Below the pieces are notes generated by a model that ran no database searches, was not told the origin of the DNA, and was given only the letters and a program-made list of their open reading frames with translations. Shown one piece after another: positions 34,525 through 46,962 of a stretch of DNA of 64,000 nucleotides. A program made the translations under genes and the position numbers. Source of the DNA: Saxidomus purpurata (Eukaryota > Mollusca > Bivalvia > Venerida > Veneridae). Where the stretch lies: positions 35,789,982 through 35,853,981 of the forward strand of contig JAFMSR010000010.1 in assembly GCA_022818135.1 (NCBI GenBank), given 5' to 3'. Each line of letters starts with the position of its first letter. The stretch's first letter is position 1.

Positions 34525-37500
34525 AATTAAGTAACCCAACGCCAATTAAAGCTCATATGCACAAAAGCTTTTACTGGTTAAGAAGTATGTTTTTGTTTAA
34601 AAACAATTGGCTAAACAGTCCTTAACATGAAATAATTTCCATGCAAGATTATTTTGTCAAAATCACGTGCCTTTTATATTAACTTAATAACTGATGAAAA
34701 GATTTTGTTAAAAGTCATCTATCAGAACAATACTATATATGAACCGATACTTATTTGAGAAATTTATTGTCAAAACTGGTTGGCCTGAAAAGTCTTTAGG
34801 TCAGTCCTTTAACTGAAACAAACTCACAACGTTACATCAAGCTGATAAAATTTAAATGGCCACAATAGACCTTCAACATCATTTATCTTCACAGAAGGTT
34901 TTGGCTTCACAGAAAATTTTGTCAAAAATGATTGGCCAAAACAGTCCTCTAAATGATCCTCTTGAGAAGATTTGTCAAATAAGATTGGCCTAAACTGTTC
35001 TTACAGAGTTTTCAAATGGCATTAATGTTTTTGTTCCTGAAGCTTCTATATTGTCTTAATGGCTATAATAAGTAATCTCAACCACTTACAGTGTACTCTC
35101 TCTTTTCAATCACTGGATACTGGATTGGGAATATACTGCAAAGCCTGCTGGTCATAACCGGTATCTCACTTAAAGACCAGCAACGAAGAAACTTAATTTG
35201 TGCCTAACCTAGGAAGCCTGTTCGGCATTGCCAACTTGAAAACAGACTTACCATAAAGCACATTCAGAGGGAGTAATCACAGGGAGACAGACAAAAACAG
35301 CAAAAGCAAGAGTTGAGATTACATGACTTCACTTGAGAAAAAGGTCAAAAGACCAAATCTTTTGTACAATGACTGACCTAAAAACCATGAAATCATCTTT
35401 GTGCACACAGTTTATATGATGCTAACCACTAGCTACCTTTCTCTAAGGCACTTAACTTGTGCCTAACCCTGAAAGCCTGCTAGTTTCAGATTGTATCACA
35501 CCTGTCCAAAAAAGCATCAATGAAATCTTTTAAAATTCAAATGCTGTTGCTACTCAAAGATGAAAATGATTCCTTTTCATTTAATTACGAAACCCAATGC
35601 CAATTGAGGCTCATGTGCACAAAAGCTTTTACTGGTTAAGAAGTATGTTTTTGTTTAAAAACAATTGGCTAAACAGTCCTTAACATGAAATAATTTCCAT
35701 GCAAGATTAGTTTGTCAAAATCACGTGCCTTTAATATCAACTTTATAACTGATGAAAAGATTTTGTTAAAAGTCATCTATCAGAACAATACTATATATGA
35801 ACCGATACTTATTTGAGAAATTTATTGTCAAAACTGGTTGGCCTGAAAAGTCTTTAGGTCAGTCCTTTAACTGAAACAAACTCACAACTTAACAGAAAGT
35901 TGATAAAATTTAAATGGCTACAACAGACCTTCAACATCATTTATATTCACAGGAGGTTTTGTCTTGACAGAAAATTTTGTCAAAAATGATTGGCCAAAAC
36001 AGTCCTCTAAATGATCCTCTTTAGAAGCTGTGCCAAATAAGATTGGCCTAAACTGTTCTTACGGAGTTTTCAAATGGCATTAATGTTTTTGTTTCTGAAG
36101 CTACTATATTGTCATAATGGCTATAATAAGTAATCTCAACCACTTACTCTCTCTTTTCTATCACTGGATACTGGATTGGGACTATACTGCAAAGCCTGCT
36201 GGTCATAACCGGTATCTCACTTAAAGACCAGCAACGAAGAAACTTAATTTGTGCCTAACCTAGGAAGCCTGTTCGGCATTGCCAACTTGAAGACAGACTT
36301 ACCATAAAGCACATTCAGAGGGAGTAATCACAGGGCGACAGACAAAAACAGCAAAAGCAAGAGTTGAGATTACATGACTTCACTTGAGAAAAAGGTCAAA
36401 AGACCAAATCTTTTGTACAATGACTGACCTAAAAACCATGAAATCATCTTTGTGCACACAGTTTATATGATGCTAACAACTTGCTACCTTTCTCTAAGGC
36501 ACTTAACTTGTGCCTAACCCTGAAAGCCTGCTAGTTTCAGATTGTATCACACCTGTCCAAAAAAGCATCAATGAAATCTTTTAAAATTCAAATGCTGTTG
36601 CTACTCAAAGATGAAAATGATTCCTTTTCATTTAAGTACGAAACCCAATGCCAATTGAGGCTCATGTGCACAAAAGCTTTTACTGGTTAAGAAGTATGTT
36701 TTTGTTTAAAAACAATTGGCTAAACAGTCCTTAACATGAAATAATTTCCATGCAAGATTAGTTTGTCAAAATCACGTGCCTTTAATATCAACTTTATAAC
36801 TGATGAAAAGATTTTGTTAAAAGTCATCTATCAGAACAATACTATATATGAACCGATACTTATTTGAGAAATTTATTGTCAAAACTGGTTGGCCTGAAAA
36901 GTCTTTAGGTCAGTCCTTTAACTGAAACAAACTCACAACTTAACAGAAAGTTGATAAAATTTAAATGGCCACAATAGACCTTCAACATCATTTATATTCA
37001 CAGGAGGTTTTGTCTTGACAGAAAATTTTGTCAAAAATGATTGGCCAAAACAGTCCTCTAAATGATCCTCTTGAGAAGCTTTGCCAAATAAGATTGGCCT
37101 AAACTGTTCTTACAGAGTTTTCAAATGGCATTAATGTTTTTTTTCTAAAACTATATTGTCATAATGGCTATAATAAGTAATCTCAACCACTTACTCTCTC
37201 TTTTCTATCACTGGATACTGGATTGGGAATATACTGCAAAGCCTGCTGGTCATAACCGGTATCTCATTTAAAGACCAGCAACAAATAAACTTAATTTGTG
37301 CCTAACCTAGGAAGCCTGTTCGGCATTGCCAACTTGAAGACAGACTTACCATAAAGCACATTCAGAGGGAGTAATCACAGGGCGACAGACAAAAACAGCA
37401 AAAGCAAGAGTTGAGATTACATGACTTCACTTAAGGAAAAGGTCAAAAGACCAAATCGTTTTGTTCGATGACTGACCTAAAAACCATGAAATCATCTTTG

Positions 37501-40135
37501 TGCACACAGTTTATATGATGCTAACAACTTGCTACCTTTCTCTAAGGCACTTAACTTGTGCCTAACCCTGAAAGCCTGCTAGTTTCAGATTGTATCACAC
37601 CTGTCCAAAAAAGCATCAATGAAATCTTTTAAAATTCAAATGCTGTTGCTACTCAAAGATGAAAATGATTCTTTTTCATTTAATTACGAAACCCAATGCC
37701 AATTGAGGCTCATGTGCACAAAAGCTTTTACTGGTTAAGAAGTATGTTTTTGTTTAAAAACAATTGGCTAAACAGTACTTAACACGATATAATTTCCATG
37801 CAAGATTAGTTTGTCAAAATCACGTGCCTTTAATATCAACTTTATAACTGATGAAAAGATTTTGTTAAAAGTCATCTATCAGAACAATACTATATATGAA
37901 CCGATACTTATTTGAGAAATTTATTGTCAAAACTGGTTGGCCTGAAAAGTCTTTAGGTCAGTCCTTTAACTGAAACAAACTCACAACTTAACAGAAAGTT
38001 GATAAAATTTAAATGGCCACAATAGACCTTCAACATCATTTATATTCACAGGAGGTTTTGTCTTGACAGAAAATTTTGTCAAAAATGATTGGCCAAAACA
38101 GTCCTCTAAATGATCCTCTTGAGAAGCTTTGCCAAATAAGATTGGCCTAAACTGTTCTTACAGAGTTTTCAAATGGCATTAATGTTTTTGTTTCTGAAGC
38201 TACTATATTGTCATAATGGCTATAATAAGTAATCTCAACCACTTACTCTCTCTTTTCTATCACTGGATACTGGATTGGGACTATACTGCAAAGCCTGCTG
38301 GTCATAACCGGTATCTCACTTAAAGACCAGCAACAAATAAACTTAATTTGTGCCTAACCTAGGAAGCCTGTTCGGCATTGCCAACTTGAAGACAGACTTA
38401 CCATAAAGCACATTCAGAGGGAGTAATCACAGGGCGACAGACAAAAACAGCAAAAGCAAGAGTTGAGATTACATGACTTCACTTGAGAAAAAGGTCAAAA
38501 GACCAAATCGTTTTGTACAATGACTGACCTAAAAACCATGAAATCATCTTTGTGCACACAGTTTATATGATGCTAACCACTAGCTACCTTTCTCTAAGGC
38601 ACTTAACTTGTGCCTAACCCTGAAAGCCTGCTAGTTTCAGATTGTATCACACCTGTCCAAAAAAGCATCAAAGAAATCTTTTAAAATTCAAATGCTGTTG
38701 CTACTCAAAGATGAAAATGATTCCTTTTCATTTAATTACGAAACCCAATGCCAATTGAGGCTCATGTGCACAAAAGCTTTTACTGGTTAAGAAGTATGTT
38801 TTTGTTTAAAAACAATTGGCTAAACAGTCCTTAACATAAAATAATTTCCATGCAAGATTAGTTTGTCAAAATCACGTGCCTTTAATATCAACTTTATAAC
38901 TGATGAAAAGATTTTGTTAAAAGTCATCTATCAGAACAATACTATATATGAACCGATACTTATTTGAGAAATTTATTGTCAAAACTGGTTGGCCTGAAAA
39001 GTCTTTAGGTCAGTCCTTTAACTGAAACAAACTCACAACTTAACAGAAAGTCAATAAAATTTAAATGGCCACAATAGACCTTCAACATCATTTATATTCA
39101 CAGGAGGTTTTGTCTTGACAGAAAATTTTGTTAAAAATGATTGGCCAAAACAGTCCTCTAAATGATCCTCTTGAGAAGCTTTGCCAAATAAGATTGGCCT
39201 AAACTGTTCTTACAGAGTTTTCAAATGGCATTAATGTTTTTGTTTCTGAAGCTACTATATTGTCATAATGGCTATAATAAGTAATCTCAACCACTTACTC
39301 TCTCTTTTCTATCACTGGATACTGGATTGGGACTATACTGCAAAGCCTGCTGGTCATAACCGGTATCTCACTTAAAGACCAGCAACAAATAAACTTAATT
39401 TGTGCCTAACCTAGGAAGCCTGTTCGGCATTGCCAACTTGAAGACAGACTTACCATAAAGCACATTCAGAGGGAGTAATCACAGGGCGACAGACAAAAAC
39501 AGCAAAAGCAAGAGTTGAGATTACATGACTTCACTTGAGAAAAAGGTCAAAAGACCAAATCTTTTGTACAATGACTGACCTAAAAACCATGAAATCATCT
39601 TTGTGCACACAGTTTATATGATGCTAACCACTAGCTACCTTTCTCTAAGGCACTTAACTTGTGCCTAACCCTGAAAGCCTGCTAGTTTCAGATTGTATCA
39701 CACCTGTCCAAAATGCATCAATGAAATCTTTTAAAATTGAAATGATGTGGCTACTGAAAGATGAAAATGATTCCTTTTCATTAAATTAAGTAACCCAAGG
39801 CCAATTAAGGCTCATGTGCACAAAAGCTCTTACTGGTTAAGAAGTGTTTTTGTTTAAAAATAATTGGCCTAAACAGTCCTTTACGTGGAATACTTTTTAT
39901 GCAAGATTATTTTGTCAAAATCACTTGCTTTTAATATCAACTTTATTACAGAACTAAACAGAACGGTAATGAAATTTGATTGGCCACAATAGACCTTCAA
40001 CATCATTTATCTTCACAGAATGTTTTGTCTTGACAGAAATATGATTGGCCAAAAATGATTGGCCGAAACAGTCCTCTAAATAATCCCACGGCTTCTTGAG
40101 AAGCTTTGTCAAATAAGATTGGCCTAAATTGCGCA
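34525..40135 (+). repeat. Tandem array, 1,050-bp units
   Basis: Landmark GCCAATT(A/G)A at 34,541, 35,599, 36,650, 37,698, 38,750 and 39,800, and CACTGGATACTGG at 35,111, 36,162, 37,209, 38,261 and 39,313, give a period of 1,047-1,058 bp. The middle units are nearly identical; the first and the partial sixth are clearly diverged. No unit encodes a protein. Each unit also contains several diverged short copies of TTGTCAAAAATGATTGGCC followed by AAACAGTCCT. Confidence 0.95.
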
Positions 40136-41714
40136 TCGATGTTTTTATTTCATGTACAATATGTATTTACAGTCACATTTCTAGTCAGCTAAACTATATC
40201 AAAATGTATTCGTTGAACATTTCTACTACTGGTAACAAGGAAGTTTGCCTTTCGCACAAGTGCAGTAAATGATAAATCTGCGCTTTTCTCTATTCATACA
40301 GTAGTCACCACCGATTTGAACAATTCATGACGCTGTTCAAACGTTAAAATAATGCAATGGTTTCTCAATGTATTTCTGGTATATACCGGACGGACAGCAG
40401 GTTCGAGATAGTACTTAATCCATTTAAGTGATGCTGCTTCCACACCATGATTCATGTACACAAAACTCACAAATATTATATGATTAGTGGTCCTAAGCAT
40501 GGTATAAGTTAATCTATCTTCGTGCTTTCCCATGGATATGACTCACTTTTTAAACACATTGTTTGGCTTTGGTAAGCTTTAAACACCGAAAGATTGGGTA
40601 TTGTAACTTTTCAAAACTACTGCATAGCTATTTTTGTAAAAGCGGTCATCTTACAATTGCTTGTACCGCTGGTGGTACGACCAACATAAACAACAATCAT
40701 CCGATGAAACCGATATAAAATAACTACTTTCAACCATCTTGTCAGAGACACATTTGTCAGCCTTTTCAACATGTGATTATCATAATCAGCCTATACATTC
40801 AATGCAAAATAAATCAGTATAAATGAGTCTGTGTTCGCTACCAGTGTAGACTATGATCAACATGCACGTCCCTGTGACTAGAGGACAATCAGCTGAATTA
40901 GCACTATAATTCTGATACATGTATAAATTTTACAAACGAATATTCTGTACCTGTAAACATATGTATTTTTATTTCAATTATTAAGACATGTTCATACAGT
41001 TGAACCTGGAACCAGCCGACAACATATCAAAATTGTCAACTCGCCTTAATTCTGTTTTTGCGACCACTGTGCAAAATAATCGGTCGATAAATCGATGTTG
41101 AATAAAATATATAAATCGATGTTGAATAAAAGATATCTTAATGAACCTTTCGGGCAGTGTGGATCATAATCATCATGTTCAATCAATGTGAAATAACTAA
41201 ATTTAAACTAACTCACCGGCGGACATTGGCACTGCCTTCAGAACCAGTGTAGACTATGACCAGCTTTGCATATTCGAGTCGTCAGTGAACATTCGAATGG
41301 ACCATCACCACCACCCTGTTGTACTGAGTTTAACATACGAATATTCTGTACTGTAATGTAAACATATATCATTTTTATCACATGTATCATATAGTCAGAT
41401 CCACAGACAGCCAAAAGAAATAACGAAAATGTTTGTTGAACAATACCATGATTCTGTTGTAAGATTTACACGCGAAACTTCCGTACCAGTACGCATTATT
41501 TTAAATCTAAATTAAAGTCATTCTGGGCAGTTGTTTATTTCATTAACATTGTAATAAAAGCTATACCGGTATATATCTATTTCGTTGACTTGAAACACAA
41601 AATATTTACAGAAATCAGATGAACATGTATAAATAGTCGAACCTGCAACCATGGCAGTAAAGAATTCAGGTAGTCATTGTACCTTGCCTTGCTAACGACA
41701 AATGTGTCTATCGC

Positions 41715-41797
41715 CATGACCAGTGTAGACCATAATCAATATTAACATCTTGCAACTACACGAATGTTCATATTGATCATGGTCTACACTGGTCGTG
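41715..41797. repeat. Imperfect palindrome of the CATGATCA motif
   Basis: 34-bp arms (41,715-41,748 and 41,764-41,797, three mismatches) with a 15-base loop. Each arm is a full GACCAGTGTAGACCATGATC-type unit, so the structure is two motif copies head to head. Confidence 0.9.
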
Positions 41798-42243
41798 ATG
41801 AAAGGTGAATGTCTTTACGTTAGTTAGTTGTCCCTTGTCCACTGACGACATGTCAGCGTAGACCATGATCAATATGAACATCAGTGTATTTGCAAGATTT
41901 ACAAGCGAACATCATGTTTATTTAAATTACATTTTTTTGTACAGTGCGACCTTTTCATTCTGAACAGTTGTTTATTCCATAAGCTTTCTAATAAAGGCCA
42001 TATACAATGTACATGCATTTTGTTGACTTGAAATACAAATTTATAAACTAAAGAGTTTTAAGTCCCGTGATCACGTTAGATTCAGTCATAAAGAATAAGA
42101 AATTTAGTGATAGAGTAGTGATAGAACTATGATCTATTCTGTTCAGTTTGCACTTAAACGATGTTGCTATATTTGTTTCTCTTCCCTACGAAAAGGTATT
42201 GTTGAAAAGCATATAATTTTATCATATTGCCTTTTGGCTTTGA

Positions 42244-42597
42244 TGGGAGCTGGGAATGCTCTCCCACCAAACGGCCTCTCGCCGGCCCCTATGCTCGCCT
42301 TGTCTCCCCCGTCAGACAAAGGATTCACGGCGTGCTCAGACTGACATCTCTACGTTAGTCCGACAGCACGAGCTAGTAGCGGAGCTGCCTAGGTCCTCCC
42401 CGACCCGCACATTGCACGGACGACAAGAGGAACCCAACGCTTTCGCCTTTTCACTCGTGTGCCTCGCAGTTGCAGAGAGCAGCATCCATACTAAGCGTGT
42501 AACCTCGTTTACATTGAAAGATCCGCGCGTGAGCTGGCCGGTTAGGGCCACCTGAAGGGTCTGAACAGTGTTAGAAAGCGCTGCGATCGGCGATTTA
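42244..42597. repeat. GC-rich island of unknown identity, copy 2
   Basis: Pair of 11,795-12,140. The 99-codon plus frame at 42,256-42,555 and the 95-codon minus frame at 42,336-42,623 overlap. Neither shows a domain, and copy 1 interrupts the minus frame with a stop. Confidence 0.65.
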
Positions 42598-43520
42598 AAA
42601 CATTCTTTTAACTTAAAAAGCAAAGGTGGGGATGGTTCATATACAAATAACGACTAAATTCGCCTATAGAATGTCTTTCATGAAATGTACGTGTTAAAAG
42701 TAATTGTCATATCCAAAGTGATCAAGGGACTTTAATGATAATAATCCGTAAGTCTTATGATACCTATAAATGCATGCATATTATTTAAATTGTTGATCTG
42801 TTTCGAGTAAGCAGATATTTAATTTTGCGTCATCATAATTATTAATAAATTACAAAAAGGCGAAAACAAACCTGCTGGCAGCAAGTGAGTCTGCTTTCTC
42901 GACCAGTATAGATCATGATCAGTGTAATCAGTTGACAATCGTCTCAAATAGCAACATCATACTGTTGTTAGTTACGCAAATAAATATTTCATACCTGTAT
43001 AACTTTTAGATTCGATGCAAAATGAATCCGTTTTCCTTCTCGACAAGTGTAGATCACGATCAGCTTTCAACATCTGTGTCGCCAGGGGGAAATCGGCTGA
43101 TTCAGTGCAATGTATCTCTTGTACTTTTCATTCCAATATTCTGTACCTGTAAACTTGTATTATTGTTATAACACCCCATCTTTTCTTTTTAAAAATAGTT
43201 AAATTGATTTTTCTTGTCATAAATACTAAATAAATTTAGAAGTGAACAATATTTTTAAAGAAATGTCAATTAAACATGCATTTATATAGGCAACCTTGTA
43301 TATATTTCATTGACTTGAAATACAAATATTTACAGACAATCTGATTAAAATGTTTAAATAGTCGAACCTGCAGAATGTATAAAGGTAGTCATTTTCCTTA
43401 CCATACTAACGACAAAATTAATGAGTTTACCTTCATGACATGTGTAGATCATGATCAATATAAACATCCGTGTCATCAGTGGACAATTAGCTGAATCAGC
43501 ATAATCATTCGTGTACCGTC

Positions 43521-44620
43521 TGTGCCTTTAGGTTGCACGGCTGATTTAACTGAAGTTATATAATTATGACTGACACTAGTTTCTACAAACTAAACTCGAG
43601 CTGTTTAGTACTACATTATGAGCACTGTATTATTGCAAGTTCATTTATAAATTTGCAATCTGAAACACAAGTTAACGAGAATTCCATTCAGTTTTGATTT
43701 CCTTGACATTGACCTCCATATTTTAACGTCTAGGATTTTAGCAGTTAAATCTCTATTAATAAAGCATTTCAAAGTCCACTTAGTAGTTGAACAGAATTTT
43801 ACAAAATAGAAAAACGTCTTAGAGTGAACATTTCAGTATAGCACTTTGAGTTGAACATTTCACTTTTGCTTACCTAAACCTGAATTACACATATCAACCC
43901 AACCGTCCCACCAGTACTTTCAGTGCTTTGATTTATCTCAAATTTTCACCTTCTACTACATGTACACTCCTATAGCACAAAGCGTCTGTCCGGACAGACA
44001 GATGGACGGACAGTAACCGAGCAAACCTACAGTTCCCTAAAACAGTCTACAACCGATTTGGGGACATCAAATATTCCGCATATTTTAACTAAGATATTTC
44101 AAAACAATGCTGGATATTAGTTTTAACATTACCAGTGTTCCCGGACCCTAAGGACCCCTGATTATAGGGAGGCACACTAATTCTATCAAGCGTCTAAATT
44201 TAAGAATGACAATATTAGATAATTCATTGTCACATTCCATCCAAAGATTTGTTGATTTAAACAGTCCAGTTGCTGAAACATATCCATGACAGACCACGCC
44301 TATTTCTATATTGTACAAAGGTTTTGAATGTAAAAAAACATCTTTGATGTGGTTGAAGTCTATGTTTTAATGAGGGCACATAGAGTACAAGCACGGGGCC
44401 ATATAGGATATTTCTAGGAAAACTTATTTATGGTCACAAAGATAATCATGTGGAAAAGGTTTTGTCATGGCCTAGATAACCTCCACGACATGTCGATTGT
44501 CTATAATTTTAATATTTGATCAATTCTTTTTCATTAAAATCATTTTACCTCAAGAACATTTTTTTTTATCAAATTTCAGTGTAGGTCATGTAAGAAAAAC
44601 GGACATAGACCTGTCACAAA
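43521..44620. other. Mostly unassigned sequence
   Basis: No gene. 43,940-44,120 resembles 9,130-9,290 (GCGTCTGT, GACGGAC, CAATGCTGGATAT), the end of an old ACGG-bearing repeat. Confidence 0.5.
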
Positions 44621-44626
44621 GGTTTA

Positions 44627-45206
44627 TGCCTCAGTCCCACTACACCGTATAACGTTAACGGACGCCCAACGTATAGAAAAAACTGCGGCAGAAAGTTATC
44701 CGGTTACGAAAGGCATCCCCCGTTACTGCTCGGTGCCCTCGCGATCGGTGTATGGGGCACATAAAACATCAGTTTTGTCCTGTGGACCATCGTTTCACGT
44801 CCGTTATTTATCAGTTCCTATGCGTTCCTTGTCAGTTATCGTCCGTTGAACATACGTTACATCCGTTGCATGTCCGGCCGTGAATCAGGTCTACCGCACA
44901 AGAGCGGATGCGAATCGGGACACGTGCAGAATGAGGTACGCACGAGTGACGAACAAAACGCATACCAGCGCATTGCTACCATACATCTAACGGACAACTT
45001 TGTCCGGTGGTGTACGTTCCAAACTTTGAACATGCTCAGAACCTTCCACCGGATGAAACGAACATCGCCGGACATCGCCGGACTAGGAGCGCAGGCGCCG
45101 CATGAGAAACGGAAAGGAAGCGCATGCGAACGGACAGGAACGGGTTGAAAATTTTGTTATACGTTGGACGTCCGTTAACGCTATACGGTGTAGTGTGACT
45201 GAGGCA
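44627..45206. mobile_element. MITE with 54-bp terminal inverted repeats, Harbinger-like
   Basis: 580 bp, GC-richer than its surroundings. The left terminus 44,627-44,680 starts TGCCTCAGTCCCACTACACC, and its inverted partner is 45,152-45,206, with about five differences. TTA flanks both ends (44,624-44,626 and 45,207-45,209). A TTA (TWA-type) 3-bp duplication is typical of PIF/Harbinger elements. There is no transposase; the 100-codon frame at 44,846 is not protein-like. Confidence 0.85.
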
Positions 45207-45489
45207 TTATTCTGAGCTGTATGGAAAAAAAACTTCGTTTGGATGATATATTGTCAAAACTCTTTACTCACTTCTGAATGCTCTTCTCTGGCATTGGCTC
45301 TCTTAGCATAAAAGTTTTAAGTGCCATAAACGTTCTCTTTCACACATTCCACTAACTAGATTGGCATGTCTAAAGATCTCAGCAGATTCAGCCAAATATC
45401 TGGATACGGTGACGAGTCTGTTACAGTATGGCGTATGGAAACTCTGAAGAAACATGTACAAGTGTCGTTTTAGTTGTTATAACTTGTTA
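45207..45489. repeat. Block C remnant
   Basis: TTTCACACATTCCACTAACT and CAGTATGGCGTATGGAAACT match 29,388-29,490 of block B and, more distantly, 10,096-10,200 of block A. Confidence 0.6.
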
Positions 45490-46962
45490 CAAGAGGCCCA
45501 AAAGGGCCAATATTGCTCTGCTGGTCTATCTGACTGGATTGTTCTGAGTAAGTTTTGTGAAAATCTTTTGCGATGTTACCAAGAAAATGCTAACAGTGTT
45601 CACTGTGACCTTGAACAACTGACCCAATCAACAGTAGGGATCATCTGCTCAGTAAGATCAATCATCCTATGACGTTTGAAGACTGTGGGTGGTGTATATC
45701 TCAAGATATTGAGTGGATTTAATATTTTCAAAGTTTGGGTCACTGTGACCTTGACCTTTGACCCACTGATCCAAAAAACGATAGGGATTATTTTCTCAGT
45801 AAGACCACTCATCCCTTTACGTTTGAAGACTATGGGTCAAATAGATCTCAGCGGAAAATATTTTCAAAGTCACTGTGACCTTGACCTTTGACCCACTACA
45901 CCCAAAAGCGATATGGATCATCCACATGTTACAGAGAACCTTCTGAGAAAGTTTGATGAAAGTTGAATGAAAACTGTGACCTGTAGAGCTTTGACTTACT
46001 TACCACAAAAACAATAGGGAACATCTACAAGTTGCAGGGATCCTTATCAGCAAGTTTTATCAAAGTCAAATGAATATTGCGACTTGTAGAGCGTTGTAAC
46101 ACCGGATACAGCTCCTTTCGAATAGAGCTCCCCCGTGAGCTGTATTCGGTGCACACTAACGAATACAGCTCCCCGGGAAGCTGTATTCGGTGCGCATCAA
46201 CGAATACAGCTCCCCTTATCAAAAGGGAGCTGTATTCGGGTTTTTGTACCTTTTTTTCGAATAGAGCGCCCCAGTAACCCGATGCAACAACAAAATTTCA
46301 TTCGTTTATACAAATACGCGGCAAAAGAAATTATTATAGAATACTAGTAACAAAGATTCATACTGCAATTCAGGATGCAGTACTTAGCCCTGGGATGTCT
46401 GTCTTTTTGTCCGCACATGTTGGGCGAAAAGTTGAATGACATTAAACATTAATTACATTCCTGCTCATATTGGAGAAAAATTTTCTTTCAATAAACCTTC
46501 ATTGTTTTTAATGACGATAGCACATAAGGCAAACTAAAATACTGACGGACTGAAGTTCATACACGTCAGGGTACACTACGGCCGGACAAACGGTCGGATA
46601 AGACAACAGACAGGGTAGGACAACAGACAGATGGTGGGCAAATAGACGGACGTAATAAATGTAACATGCAATATATTGCACATCTGTTAAATGTTTTAGG
46701 CAGTTAAGGTAGTTCCTAATTTCTATCTGTGGACATTTTTAACATAGGGATCATGGTTCTTTATATATTCTAATAAAGCAAACACAGGGAGCTGTATTCG
46801 ATTTTTATGCTTTGCATCGAAAACAGATCCGCTATACCAAGGGAGCTGTATTCGTTAAGGAGCTGTATCCGGTGTTACAGAGCGTTATCAAGGAAAGGTT
46901 TACGGACAGACGGACAAACCACCATGGCATAAGCTCCGCTGGACCTCGTCCAGTAGAGCTAA
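45490..46962 (+). mobile_element. CAAGAG-GGCCC element (family 3), interrupted
   Basis: Starts CAAGA then the hairpin GGCCC-AAAA-GGGCC, then TTGCTCTGCTGG. The core has units of about 130 bp with CACTGTGACCTTGACCTTTG (45,746 and 45,876) and a shorter form at 45,604. The end is GACAGACGGAC, then a hairpin AGCTCCGCTGGA-CCTCG-TCCAGTAGAGCT. The start motif GCTCTGCTGG is repeated inverted there. A 783-bp element is inserted at 46,096-46,878. Confidence 0.8.
46096..46878. mobile_element. Palindrome-rich DNA transposon with 8-bp target duplication
   Basis: Ends GTAACACCGGATACAGCTCC and its inverse. AGAGCGTT flanks it perfectly at 46,088-46,095 and 46,879-46,886. The subterminal parts hold alternating direct and inverted copies of GAATACAGCTCCCC (for example 46,140-46,240), so several stems can form. 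The AT-rich interior has no transposase. An 8-bp duplication fits hAT or P-type elements; foldback-like structure is also evident. Confidence 0.85.

Larger units (their letters stand above)
40140..43520. repeat. Mosaic repeat block C
   Basis: TGTAGACCATGATCA-type motifs near 40,847, 41,243, 41,721, 41,857, 42,907, 43,049 and 43,445. CATTCTGGGCAGTTGTTTA near 41,520. 42,050-43,180 is paralogous to 11,600-12,960 of block A. Further block A landmarks recur downstream at about 43,980 and 45,340. Confidence 0.75.

Noticed and set aside
34525..40135. Tandem array as CRISPR or rDNA-like array
   Set aside because: Units of 1,050 bp without spacers or rRNA sequence in a eukaryotic genome; it is a satellite-type repeat.
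42256..42623. Overlapping 99- and 95-codon frames in the GC-rich island
   Set aside because: High GC lowers stop frequency, the paralogous copy breaks the minus frame, and changes between copies look like CpG decay rather than codon-level selection.
44846..45148. 100-codon frame inside the 580-bp MITE
   Set aside because: No transposase motif; it lies between the terminal repeats of a non-autonomous element.
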